Source: Pinus tabuliformis
Taxonomy: Eukaryota > Streptophyta > Pinopsida > Pinales > Pinaceae
DNA length: 64,000 bases
Assembly (NCBI GenBank): GCA_031772625.1
Contig: CM062815.1
Span: 116,878,989 to 116,942,988, forward strand
Direction: 5' to 3'
The position numbers were made by a program, and so were the translations under genes. Position 1 is the stretch's first letter. Each line of letters opens with the position of its first letter. The notes beneath the pieces are model-generated. The model worked only from the letters and a program-made list of their open reading frames with translations. It searched no databases and was not told where the DNA came from. This document shows, piece after piece, positions 1 to 9,499 of this stretch.

Positions 1-641
1 TTGCTATACCTTCCATGTTTCCCCCCGTCCAATACCAAAATCTCGCGGCAATGGTGATATCCTACCCTGTTGAAACTGTTATATTGTACAAACCAGATTG
101 AAATCGATGCCTCATCGCACACCTGTCATCGCACATGAGGTGTCATATGATGGCACCACAACTGTGAGTTAAAATACCACCTACCATACCAATATTCAAG
201 AAGCGAAGGTACCTCAGGTAGCCATCCAACATAACTAGTACCATGCAGAGGCGCCTAGGGGAGTTGGCCTCCTTAACTACTTCCATAATGTTCTGACGAC
301 CCGTACCCCCAACGTACAATGTCGACCTGAAGCCATCGATTAAGGGATGGGACATGTTATTTGGTGATTTATGCATACTATACCAAGTCCTAATATAACC
401 CCTGCATTTGCCTAAATGTATGCCATCTGGTTGTTGGCTCGTAGCACATGGAATAGATTAACTTTATCAAATATTTTTAATAGATATATTATTCTTAACA
501 TGATTATGGAAGTTTCATCTACTAGATGGGAGCCATTCTTGAGAATCCTAATACAATTTTAAATGATTAGCGTAAAATCACCCACTATGTTCAAGGAGTT
601 GACACCATTTTATAAACACAGTGCTAATTCTTCCACCTGGT
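1..641. other. No gene recognised
   Basis: AT-rich sequence with only short open frames on both strands, none with recognisable motifs. No terminal repeats or RNA genes seen. Confidence 0.5.
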
Positions 642-1107
642 TGTTAAAGGTGACTGTTAGATGATCCAAAATTACAATTTATAGGTTATAAAATTAAAAT
701 AAAATAATTATTAATTTAAGATATTGAATTAATAATTATTATTCTAGAATGTTTAATTATTTAGAATTAGTATATTGTTGTAACTAGATACGACTCTCCA
801 AATGTGTCGTATCTTAGGCTCTATTTTAGGAGATTTGTTAACTAGTTGGTTTGAATAGCATTTATTGTAAATGGACACTTGTTATTTAATAAGTGATTCA
901 TAATTAAAGGTAGTTAGGACGTGGAGCTTATAAATAGCTCATTGCAAGAGTGTTTGGATGTTCGGGTGTAAACTCTTGCAAAATCAAATTATGTAATTTA
1001 ATTTATTTTATTTAGATTAATTAATTTATTTAATTATTTAATTATTTATTTTTATTAATAAAATTACGTGTCTGAGGACACTTCTGCCATTATTGTGGTA
1101 TCGGAGC
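642..1107 (+). mobile_element. Possible relic LTR followed by tRNA-iMet-type primer binding site
   Basis: At 1096-1107 the sequence tggtatcggagc differs by one base from the common plant retrotransposon PBS complementary to initiator tRNA-Met (tggtatcagagc). Upstream lies an AT-rich stretch with a TATA-like ttataaata near 929 and a candidate TG start near 642. The presumed LTR end near 1089 is vague and no partner LTR is visible in the window. An ATG near 1190 starts a short frame (MTGTKVVKF...) that could be the start of a Copia gag, but it soon runs into stops. Alternative: chance match in AT-rich DNA. Confidence 0.35.
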
Positions 1108-1303
1108 ACTAGTGATGCTACAGTTGATTTGAGAAGGAGATTCTAGCTCTACAAGTTTTTGGAAAACTCCATTGAATTGTTCAGCGAATGACTGGTACGA
1201 AAGTTGTCAAGTTTTTTGTTCCAAAGAGAAGAAATGTTACTATTTTAATGATTTTAGATTTTTAAATCTAAAAATCAATATTGTGAATTATTATCAAAAC
1301 TAC

Positions 1304-1424
1304 GTTGAAGATCATTTTCCAATCGCCAAATTCCATTGAATTGTTTGTGTTGAAAACTGTGTTGAAGATCATTTCCCAATCGCCAAATTCCATTGAATTG
1401 TTTGTGCTGAAAACTGCGTTGAAG
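1304..1424 (+). repeat. 57-bp tandem repeat, about 2.1 copies
   Basis: Two near-identical 57-bp units start at 1304 and 1361 (gttgaagatcatt...), and a third breaks off after gttgaag at 1418. The unit length is a multiple of three, so a 19-residue peptide repeat (KIIFQSPNSIELFVLKT type) is open across it. A partial relative (attgaattgtt) occurs near 1170. Confidence 0.85.
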
Positions 1425-1441
1425 CTACATAGAGCTCGTTG

Positions 1442-1897
1442 TCAATGTGGTGAAAACTGCGTTGTCAATAGAATTTCAGCTGTAGATGAGAGCCTGTGGA
1501 CTCCACGAGTCCCCACTGTCTGCAACAAAATGAAATGCTCGTCGCATCCGCATGTAGCCGCGTGCTTGGTGACCAAAGAGAAGTAATTTTCTAGCTGTCG
1601 GAACATTGTTAATTGCCTTTGAATTGATGGTGACAGAAACTTTATAATGGGAATACAAATCCAAGTTGTACAGAAATAAGACGGGTAGGACACCGCCTTG
1701 GTTCTAGGAACAAGAGCTTGTAACTCTGATGGTGTGGAACACACAGTGGTGGTGTTCATCACTTCGTTCGGACTCATAGGCAGCGGAAACGAATTGCTGG
1801 CTGCAACCGCCTTCTCATCCCTTAACTCTCCCGTCCAATCATTCATAAACAAAAGAGGCAACGATACCAATAAGAACGCTAGAACAGATAATGACAT
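1442..1897 (-). CDS. Unassigned 151-aa ORF with hydrophobic N-terminus
   Basis: An ATG-started frame of 151 codons on the minus strand. The first 18 residues (MSLSVLAFLLVSLPLLFM) look like a signal peptide or membrane anchor. Six cysteines are scattered through the rest, with a CGC pair near the C-terminus. A second minus-strand frame (1476-1664) overlaps its 3' half and also looks protein-like, so the real product could be frameshifted or spliced. I recognise no family. No promoter motif or neighbouring gene supports expression, and it lies in repeat-rich DNA, so it may be a chance ORF or a gene remnant. Confidence 0.25.
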   Translation of the reverse strand: MSLSVLAFLLVSLPLLFMNDWTGELRDEKAVAASNSFPLPMSPNEVMNTTTVCSTPSELQALVPRTKAVSYPSYFCTTWICIPIIKFLSPSIQRQLTMFRQLENYFSLVTKHAATCGCDEHFILLQTVGTRGVHRLSSTAEILLTTQFSPH

Positions 1898-2039
1898 CTC
1901 ATCATGTTTTGTAGCCAGTAAAGACGAATAAGGAAATCAATGAATGTAAACAGATAGGGGAAGGTTAATGAAAGTGATGACCTTGCACTCCCATGTCGGC
2001 CTCCCCAGGAACACGAGACTGTAACAAGAGTCTTCAAAA

Positions 2040-2477
2040 CCAACGTTGTCAGCTAGCTAGCTAAGCCAGCCAGCGAAGCCAGTGTTGCCACCTAGCCAGC
2101 GAAGCGATTTTGTAAATGGTACAAGAATTTTGTTGAATTATATTTCTCAGTTCATTGACACGATGTGTGCTCTATGAATGGTTTAAAGTGTGCCTTTCAA
2201 AAGTAGATTGAAACTCACTTTGTTAAATAGGGATTCGATGAAATTCTTTTAAATGGGATTTTAAATAAATTAAAGTTAATGAAGTAATAAGGTGGAGTTT
2301 TTTTTAATGGAGTGATAAGGTGTAATTATATTTTGAAATTTTGTATTTTGGTGGAGAAATAAGGTGCGATTGAAATTTGTAATTTTTGGAGTAATAAGGA
2401 GTTTTTTTCTTTGTAATTTGTTTCTGGAGAGATAAGTGTGACAATGTAACTCAAAGTAATTTTACTTTGAGGGGGGG
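2040..2477. repeat. Short degenerate repeats flanking the element 1 insertion
   Basis: 2045-2108 holds repeats of the type agcta and gccagcgaagc. From about 2285 to 2440 a loose motif (g-g-a-g then ataaggtg, followed by a T-rich run) recurs four to five times at roughly 40-50 bp. The stretch ends in an uninterrupted run of 11 G at 2471-2481, directly at the insertion point of element 1. No gene seen. Confidence 0.5.
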
Positions 2478-2482
2478 GGGGT
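2478..2482. other. Target-site duplication GGGGT, left copy
   Basis: Five bases directly 5' of the TG of the left LTR. The same five bases follow the right LTR at 10542-10546. Confidence 0.95.
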
Positions 2483-2961
2483 TGTTATAGACAATTTTGT
2501 GCCTTGCATGAATTGTCAATAATCCAAGGGATCCAAAGTCCCTAAACATGATGTTCCTACCCCTAGAGGAACAAGGTCAGCAAACCAACAGCTCTCAGAT
2601 CAGTTCTCCACCTGAAAACACTCAAAAACAAGCAATCCTGAAATCAAAGCAGGTGCTCCACTAGGCTTCTACGCTGAAACTCAACTCCTCCATGGTGTAC
2701 CTGCGTTGCAAAGCAAGTGGAACAAAGGCCACCTGCGCTGAGCGAGATGGGACAAGTGGCACACTGAGTCATTGCTCTGGAATCTTCCAAAAATGACACT
2801 TGGATCAGGGATTTCGCCTTGTGATGAGTCAGAGGCTCTGTTTCTCCAAGTGGAAGCAAGGTTCTCCAAGTGGACTCAAGAACTGAAGATCAACTGAAGA
2901 GAGAGAGGACACAAGGCAGCTACACATCAGTTGCAAGCTGACTCATCCTTTCTCAATTCAT

Positions 2962-2969
2962 CTATATAT
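2962..2969 (+). promoter_or_regulatory. TATA box of element 1 LTR
   Basis: ctatatat in a short AT block inside the LTR, about 480 bp from its start. The same site occurs in the right LTR near 9979. It would place the U3/R border shortly downstream. Confidence 0.6.
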
Positions 2970-3157
2970 TGAGCTCTCCCCTATGAGCTCAGGAGGCTGG
3001 AATTTTGTGCAAAGTAATGATATGCTGTTGGTTTCACTATAGAACTATTGGGTGATTGCTTGAAGGAGGTGAAGAGGAGAAATTCTTTCTGCTGGGAGGT
3101 GTTGCTGGATTGGGGCCTTCAATGGTTGTAACTCTCTCAGAACTTTACTTCTTCATT

Positions 3158-3163
3158 AATAAA
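3158..3163 (+). terminator. Polyadenylation signal AATAAA in LTR
   Basis: AATAAA about 190 bp after the TATA box, also present at 10175-10180 in the right LTR. This is the usual spacing for an R region. Confidence 0.55.
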
Positions 3164-3527
3164 AGCTATTGAGGTTCTTCTATATGCACTTGTTTCAATG
3201 ATGTGTTGTGGTAATTGTATATTTGATTTATGCTAATCCTTGAATCAGTTATGATTGCATGCTTCTTGTAGTTTCCTTCTTTGTTATTTTGCAGGATCTC
3301 ATTGTAGCTGGGCCAGCAAAAGAGCAAGGAGTTGGGAGCAAGCAGCGAAGAGAAGAGTTTGGATTCGACATTAAGCGCAAGGCAACGGTTAGTGCATTTC
3401 CTCATTCTCTCTTGCTTTCGTAAAGAAGTAAACCTTAAGTAGTTTTCTTTACAGTTGTTGCTGAGGTACTATCACCCTTAGAGTGGGATAGGGTCATCCG
3501 AATCGGATACTTTTCCCTACAACAAAC

Positions 3528-3545
3528 TGGCGACTCCGCTGGGGA
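3528..3545 (+). other. Primer binding site of element 1
   Basis: tggcgactccgctgggga begins 3 nt after the LTR. It starts with TGG, as expected for pairing with a tRNA CCA end. From memory, similar sites in Ogre/Tat-type elements are assigned to tRNA-Arg; I have not verified the tRNA. Confidence 0.75.
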
Positions 3546-5021
3546 ATCGTATCTGTTTGATTGTTTGTAGTATTTTGCTATTCATTTCCTGAACAAAAGA
3601 GTACCAAATCGAAAAGCTTTTGACTATATCAAAAGCGAAGTAGAGGGCAGCTACTCTGGCTCATTTCTGAGCATGTTCATGATTTGAAGAGCTGATCTAC
3701 AAGGATCCTTGTAAGCTCTTAGTGATAGCTTTTCATCCTCCTAATCATCCCTTTGTGTGTGCTTGACTGATTGCTTCTGATTTGAGCAAAAACTGTGCAT
3801 TTTTGAGAAAATTGTGACCCGGAAACTATGAAAACGCAACTTTCGTTTTCCAAAGCAGGTAGTACACAGGCTACTTGCTTTGCAACGCAGGTCCCGAAGG
3901 GGCTACCTGCGCTGAGAGCCAGACTGGCTGAGCAGCACCTGCGTTGGCCCAATTTTGCCTAGTGCATTTGGGGTTTCCTCCCTTTTTCTTGTCTGTTTTC
4001 ACTATAGATTTTGCAGCCAGTTACCAGTCTTGTACCTGTTCTGAAACCAACCTTACTTGCCATCATTCCGCCTCTGTTATATAACGAAATTGTATTTGTT
4101 CTTTTGTATTTCTTACTTCATTTACAATTTCCCATAACGAAGAGTAAACTAGTCTTGCTTTGGCCTCTTAGATCTGAACCTGTGTTAGGCATTTTGCTGG
4201 TCTAAAGAGTTAGCTTGTTGGCTGTCCATAGCTGATTAGTCTTTTTACTTTCGTCATTATGGTTTGATTTCATGTATTTCCAGTGATTAAAACAAGTAAA
4301 TCTTAAGGTGTCTTTTGATTTTGGACAAGCTTGTTTACTTTCGCTTTAAATCGAAATCAAAGTTATATAACAACTTTCTTTTTGTAACCCATCAACATTA
4401 AGAAAGGGAAAAGAAAATACATAAATTGTGCATTTTGCATTTGACTGTTTGCATGACGATTTAGGAAATTTTGCATTAGTGTGTGCTCTATGATCTGTGT
4501 GAAAAGATTTGCCTTTCTTTTCCCTCAGTAGTTAAGATTTTCAAAGTTGAAAGATTGAAAAGTTTGCTTCTCATCTTAGACTGCATTCAGGAATTTGTTA
4601 CATACATCTCGTGGTGATCCTTAAAGGCAAACTGCTAAGCAAGATCAACATTAAAATAAATTCAATTTACATAACAACACTTTGAAACATAACGCAAACA
4701 CATAGAGGTCTAGGTAGAGACGTGTTCCGGCGTCGTTAAACATAGTGACTGTCGATCTCTACGAAGGTGGGTGATTCCTCCTGAGAGTCGGTGGCACTAA
4801 TACGGACTTGTGCTCCCACGTACCGTCGCGTATATATTGGGAGACCCCTATAGGAACAAAGCCTTTATCCATAGGAAGCCGTGTCGGCCGCCCTACTGAT
4901 CGCGATGCAGTGAACACAGCATTCACGAAGATCGACCACCCGTACCGTAAAACGTATTCTGTGGTTTCGCGAAAAGTTTGGCACACCCTCTGCCTAGAAC
5001 TCCAGAGAAGTTTCTTTTGGC
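3546..5021 (+). other. Long untranslated leader of element 1
   Basis: About 1.5 kb with no coding frame of note. At 3873-3892 it holds a 20-nt exact reverse complement of LTR sequence (2699-2718 and 9716-9735). From about 4688 onward it matches the inverted element 2 near 63920-64000 (shared gaggtctagg and gagacgtgttccggc blocks), so the leader is conserved in the family. Confidence 0.7.
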
Positions 5022-5143
5022 CTTTTTCAAACTCTATAACTGAAAAAGTCCATCCGAGCATTTGTCACTTCGGGCTCGTTAAAACATCGAAGTAGACTAG
5101 AGTCATCTTTAGCTTTTTCTCGACTCTTAAAACATGAAAAAGC
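5022..5143 (+). other. Three leader stem-loops with shared loop core
   Basis: Arms 5022-5029/5041-5048 (ctttttca/tgaaaaag), 5067-5072/5088-5093 (acttcg/cgaagt) and 5112-5119/5136-5143 (gctttttc/gaaaaagc) pair perfectly. The loops are aactctataac, ggctcgttaaaacat and tcgactcttaaaacat. The start-to-start spacing is exactly 45 nt twice. The same three hairpins occur in the same order in element 2 (63622 down to 63501) with altered but still paired stems. Confidence 0.8.
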
Positions 5144-5233
5144 AAAGTTGTGTCTAAAGCGTCGTTAATAAAATTTATTTTAATCGGAACATAATCACCT
5201 GTTATTCCCGCGTTGATCTTTCAGTTGAAAAGT

Positions 5234-6826
5234 ATGGAGCCCACCAACCAAGGAAGTCACCTTGGCGGAAGTCCCAATCCCTTCTCCTCTTGGGGAGATG
5301 TTGGTGCGCCTCATATGGCCACATTGTCACTTCCAGGATTGACAATTGGCCTACCTGTATGGCTCTTTTCAACTAATGTAGTTCAGATCACCACTAATCC
5401 TGAGCAGTCGAATCAACAGTCAGACCAGTCTAGAACTACCCCCCAGCCTTCCACTTCTTACAATTCTTCCTCTGATCCTTCATCTTCGCAAGGTAGAGCC
5501 GGCAAAAGTCAGCCTCCCATGGAGAAAAAGGAAAAGAAGAAGAGAGAAAAGAAGCAGAAGGGGCCTATGGCGAAGGCGACTGGGGGCAAGCAAAAGACAT
5601 CTGACAAAAATCCACACACCGCACCGACCGGGCCTAAATCGCCATGTGTCATTTGCAAAGGGACCCACTTCCATCGTGATTGTCCTTGTATTCCCCGGAT
5701 ACTAAGGGACTGGTCCCCCAGGTTGCACAATCCGGTAGCATCAACCTCTGGTAGTCATGTTGATTGCAGTCCGTCAACTAGCGAGAGTGAAGGACGAAAA
5801 GGGAGACCAAGATCACCCTGTATGTTGTGTGAAGGCGATCACGCCATCCACCGATGTCCATTCTTAGATGAGGCGAAGAGAATTTTGGAAGATCGTCCGG
5901 TATCACCGTTACGACTTCCTCCTGGATACCAAAAACTCGTGCCTAATCCCTCGATAGTTGAAAATCCAGCTGGCCCGCTCAAGTGGTCAGCTGAAGTGTC
6001 AGTCATTGAGAATGAACCTGCTGAATCCAGACCAGACGAAAGTCTAAAGGTCGAAACGGCAGTTGACCCGGTTCTCCCTTCAGAGGTTTCATCCTCAAAT
6101 GACTCCATCATTGAAGACCCATCTTCAAATGACACCCTCACTGAAGGGGATAAGGATGACACCGTCCATATTCTTTTCATCAACACAGACTCTGATGAGC
6201 ATCAGGGCAATGCGCCCATTCCTTTATCGCAGGAAGGAACATCGTCAGGGTCGTATCCGGCCGTGTATTCGGTCCCACCACCAAGCAACCTAGTTGTATC
6301 CTTTGATTGGAATCAACTAGGCAGACCCCGGTTACCAGCCAGTATCCCATTCAGAATCATCGTCCAAATCTACAGAATGGTGATGGCTGGAACTATCATT
6401 GATGAAGGGGCATCTGTGAGTATCCTTTCCTCTATTGCTTGGAAAGCACTGGGTTCCCCGGCGCTTTTACCTGAGATGAGAAATCTATCGGGTTTTGATA
6501 AAGGAACCAGTCGCCCGTTAGGGATTCTCCCCAATGTTCCAGTTACATTGAAGGGGAAGACAGTTCATATGAACGCCATGGTCGTCCAGGGACCCTAGGT
6601 TTATAACCTACTCCTTGGACGAGACTATATATATTGCATGGAGGCGATAGTGTCCTCACTCTTTAGAGTTATGTGTTTTCCGCACGAAGGAAGAATGGTC
6701 AAGCTTGTAGACCAACTTTCATTTCTAGGATCACGCATCGCAAATAGTCAAATACCATCCCTTAACGGTTTATTCTCTCAAGGAATGCCTCCACCCCCGG
6801 TTCTACTTCCCGATGAATGCGAGTGA
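5234..6826 (+). pseudogene. Zinc-knuckle plus retropepsin-like protein of element 1, one nonsense codon
   Basis: The frame opens upstream at 5213, but the first ATG in good alignment with element 2 is at 5234 (MEPTNQG). An N-terminal block with GAPHMATLSLPGLTIGLPVWLFST is shared with element 2. A Ser/Gln-rich and then Lys-rich basic stretch follows. Two knuckles of form CX2CX3HX4C follow (CVICKGTHFHRDC and CMLCEGDHAIHRC), each three residues after the third position rather than the usual four. After an acidic linker comes a retroviral-type aspartic protease fold with IIDEGASVSIL, where the usual D-S/T-G is D-E-G. A TAG at 6596-6598 interrupts the frame just before the conserved LLLGRDY motif; the same frame continues to 6826. 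Known families: Gag NC and retropepsin. No capsid domain is recognisable. Readthrough of TAG is possible but unproven. Confidence 0.85.
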
Positions 6827-7555
6827 TTCGGAAGAAAGAACTAGGACCCAGGGGGCATGCACCCTGGCCTGCCTTGGGCAGAGGAAACCTTGGGTATAAA
6901 GTTAATTTCCGCAGAAGAATATGACTAGTCCGTACCCCGTCCGAAAGAAGGAAGAGAGGGTTGTTCTAGGATAAAATTCTTTTGTCAAAGTTATGTGAGC
7001 GAAATAATCGGCTCCCTTTGTCTAGAAATTAGGCTCTCCTGAGGAAGGAGATCCATTTGTGGTGGCAAGTAGCCACCATCTTTAGAGTTCAAGCCTCACC
7101 CATTAAAACATATGTTTTAAAGGATAAGTAGGGGCAGCCTCCAAAGAAAGAGATGAAGTTGCTGCAACAAGTAGTCACCATCCTTAGCAACCTAGTAATA
7201 GACATCGCCGGAAAAAAGAGTTTAGTTTGCGGCAGCGAACAAAACCATTTTTCGGATATAAGTAAGAGGACGAACCTAGAAATTATACTTTATACCTGGG
7301 GGCATGCGAACCTTTTGGAATGCAAGCATGGGACGACTATTTATTTTTTTAAATTTTTAGGTCCTCCCTTTAAACCTGTAGGTCTAACCCGTTAAACTCG
7401 TAGGATTAGCCGTTTCCAGCTTGCATAAAGAAAGGATGTGGGGCAAAAGTTAAAACTTGCCAAATTGGAGTAGCTAGTGAGGTATAGCTCCTTAAATAAG
7501 AATACCTCACCTGAGGCGTTCCTTGTATTATGACTGGTATATTCGAGCAGTTTTA
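6827..7555 (+). other. 3' non-coding region of element 1, proximal part
   Basis: No coding frame with recognisable motifs. Contains an 18-bp perfect palindrome, ttaaaacatatgttttaa, at 7103-7120 and repeated short phrases (agtagccaccatc / agtagtcaccatc near 7066 and 7170). Confidence 0.6.
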
Positions 7556-7560
7556 GCAAT

Positions 7561-8350
7561 GTTCATGCTCGTTAAAAAATAAACGCAAGATCCGAGCAAT
7601 TTTAATACATAGTTCATGCTCGTTAAAAAATAAACATAAGTTGTGAGCAATCTTCCCCTAGAGTTCAAGCTCACCCAGAAAAAATGAACCGGTAAATAAC
7701 TTTGGTAAATGTAACCTTTGACTGCCATATTAAAAGCCATTGGTCGTGTTTATATGCCATCACCTCCATCCGTTCATTTGGCCAATCGTTCATCTCCATA
7801 TGTTTGTTTACCCATTTTGAGGAACAGCTGCGAAGAGTGATTTCACTAAGCCATCCTTGTGACACTGCCGTGATTGGAAAATTCCAACCTGTACCTGGAA
7901 TCTGCTGCTGCCCTGTTCATCACTCGTTCCTCAAAAGACGAGTCTTCTTTGAGCTCTTTTCACTGACTCGTAAAATATGAAAAGTTTGCCGAGTTTTGGC
8001 CTTCCAGCTCGTTAAACGACCGGAAGAGCTATCCCTCCTCTAGATTTTAATCTTTTTGGACCTGAGGGATTATTGCACAAAAAGATCGAGCGCTTGTTTT
8101 GTTCGGCTCGTTAAAGCAATCGAAAATTCATCCCTTCTGTATTGTTTTATACTTTTTCGGACTTAAGGGATTAGATGACGAAAAATGAATTTTGGAGTTG
8201 ACTTTATGTACCTTTTCAGACTCTCTAAAAATGAAAAGGACCGAGATATCCTTGTCGTTAGACTCGTTAAATTCATTAAATAGCGACAAACTTGTCTTTA
8301 GACGAGAACGAGTTTCCCTATCGCTAGGCTCGTTAAAACATAGCGATGGG
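7561..8350 (+). other. Periodic stem-loop array, element 1 3' half
   Basis: At least eight clear hairpins and three weaker ones, spaced about 45-60 nt. Paired arms: 7663-7667/7685-7689, 7956-7962/7978-7984, 8001-8005/8022-8026, 8050-8058/8078-8086, 8102-8105/8121-8124, 8153-8159/8179-8185, 8211-8218/8232-8239, 8252-8260/8281-8289 (one G-U) and 8316-8326/8341-8350 (one bulge). Weaker units sit at 7561 and 7612. Loops cluster around gactcgttaaaa (for example ggctcgttaaaaca, gactcgttaaattc, agctcgttaaacg). Stems use unrelated sequences (cctttt, cttcc, ttgtcg, tatcgct) but stay complementary. 7690-7955 is a gap without clear hairpins. Confidence 0.8.
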
Positions 8351-8382
8351 CTTGCCCGAAGGGCAGGTTATAGAACAAGCAT

Positions 8383-8999
8383 ATGTTATCCTCCTCAAGC
8401 TTGATAAAAATAAAGAGGTACTGGTCAGCAATGACTGGGGAAAAATTGGGAGAACCTCGCAGCTTTAATGGTAGCAAGTCGCTCTTGAACATGACACTTT
8501 GTCCTTCGTATCACATCGGGTTGGGTTGTTTCATTCACCGGTCTCATCACCATGGTCCTCGCCACACCATCCACATTTGGGGTAATGCTACCAATCCATC
8601 ACATCAGTGTCGTTATATGTTCAAGAGATGTTGTTATGCAAAGAGTCAACCATGTCCCATCCACTGCCATACATTGTCCTTCATCCATTTCATGACCGCC
8701 ACCCTGAATCATACATCACAGTTTGTTTTCACCTCATCACAATCACTAGCTCCGTTCCGTGTCACTGATGTGGGATTCATTAAGGCCCTCCTTTGACGGA
8801 TCCCTCCTTGTCGACATCAGCTCATTATCCAAGGAGTTGATCTAGGAACACCCCCCTTCAATACTTTGAAGCTTGCATGCCTCAATGGCAAGTTTCTCAC
8901 TTCCGGCGACAGGTATACATCAATGACCTTCGACCAGAAGATTTTGCATGGTGGTCGACGCCAAGTCCTTTATTCCCACCATGTGAATTGTACTGCCGT
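8383..8999 (+). pseudogene. Possible decayed second reading frame of element 1
   Basis: A 137-codon frame ends at TGA 8794-8796, then stays open to about 8999. The part after the TGA (CRHQLIIQGVDLGTPP... ACLNGKF) resembles a peptide readable from the inverted element 2 at about 60011-59820 (CRLQLIIQEADLETPF... ACLNGRF). The two copies share about four fifths of their bases here by eye. The frame upstream of the TGA is not clearly conserved. It is unclear whether protein or RNA is being conserved; I recognise no family. Confidence 0.35.
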
Positions 9000-9485
9000 A
9001 CCTTGAGGGTCATCATCCTTATCGGTGATTCCTCTCGCGCTTGTTAACGGTTTACATCATTGATCGGTAATCAAGCGATGTCTTTCCATGTTCGACTTCA
9101 AGAAATTCTCACATGGATCGACTTGTACATCGAGTGAAGATCGGAAGAGATTGAAGACCCCGGATCTAGTTTCATCCATCCGGGCTGCGATATATATTCA
9201 GGATATAAAGACATTTGATATGTACATCATTGCAGCAGATGATCATCCTTCTCAAAGGATGATAATTTCAGCAGAGAATTATCAGTCTATTATCAGACGA
9301 TCGTCTGTGTTATGTACCAAAATGAATTTATAAAGCTGAGCATGGGAATGCCCGCCTCAGCTAGATCATGAAAAAGAATGAAAAATAATGTATTGTATTG
9401 TATCTTATTACAGGACACTTCTCAGCAGATTGAATGAACTTCGGATCCTCCTAATAAAGCATTTCACCCGATAAACGACCTCATA
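9000..9485 (+). other. 3' end of element 1 interior
   Basis: Contains an 81-codon frame (9088-9333) without known motif. The stretch around catgttcgacttcaa at 9086 has a diverged counterpart in element 2 near 59720. Otherwise nothing recognised. Confidence 0.4.
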
Positions 9486-9499
9486 CTTTAGGGGGCATC
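9486..9499 (+). other. Polypurine-like tract before 3' LTR of element 1
   Basis: actttagggggcatc-type sequence ending exactly at the TG of the right LTR. Element 2 keeps the same ctttagggggcatc next to its LTR (reverse complement at 59327-59341), which supports a role in plus-strand priming. Confidence 0.7.

Larger units (their letters stand above)
2483..3524 (+). repeat. 5' LTR of element 1
   Basis: Starts TGTTATAGAC, ends CCCTACAACA. It contains a TATA box, a polyadenylation signal and a GC-richer block at 2640-2760. Compared with the right LTR it differs at tctAcgctg/tctGcgctg, caaCtgaag/caaTtgaag, gttCttct/gttAttct, gtgGtaat/gtgAtaat, agCtggg/agTtggg and atcCgaat/atcTgaat. Confidence 0.97.

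Noticed and set aside
2644..2869. Minus-strand ORFs of 62-71 codons repeated at 9661-9886
   Set aside because: They lie inside the two LTRs of element 1, overlap each other in different frames and carry no motif; their duplication follows from the LTR pair.
3166..3405. Minus-strand ORF of 79 codons, repeated at 10192-10422
   Set aside because: Antisense frame inside the LTR, no motif.
5480..6293. Antisense and alternate-frame ORFs over the zinc-knuckle/protease gene (5480-5674, 5509-5730, 5839-6186, 6063-6293)
   Set aside because: Shadow frames of the real coding sequence, without motifs.
7561..8350. CRISPR-like array interpretation of the regularly spaced units
   Set aside because: Units are imperfect, the context is a plant LTR retrotransposon, and there are no cas genes; spaced hairpins are the better description.
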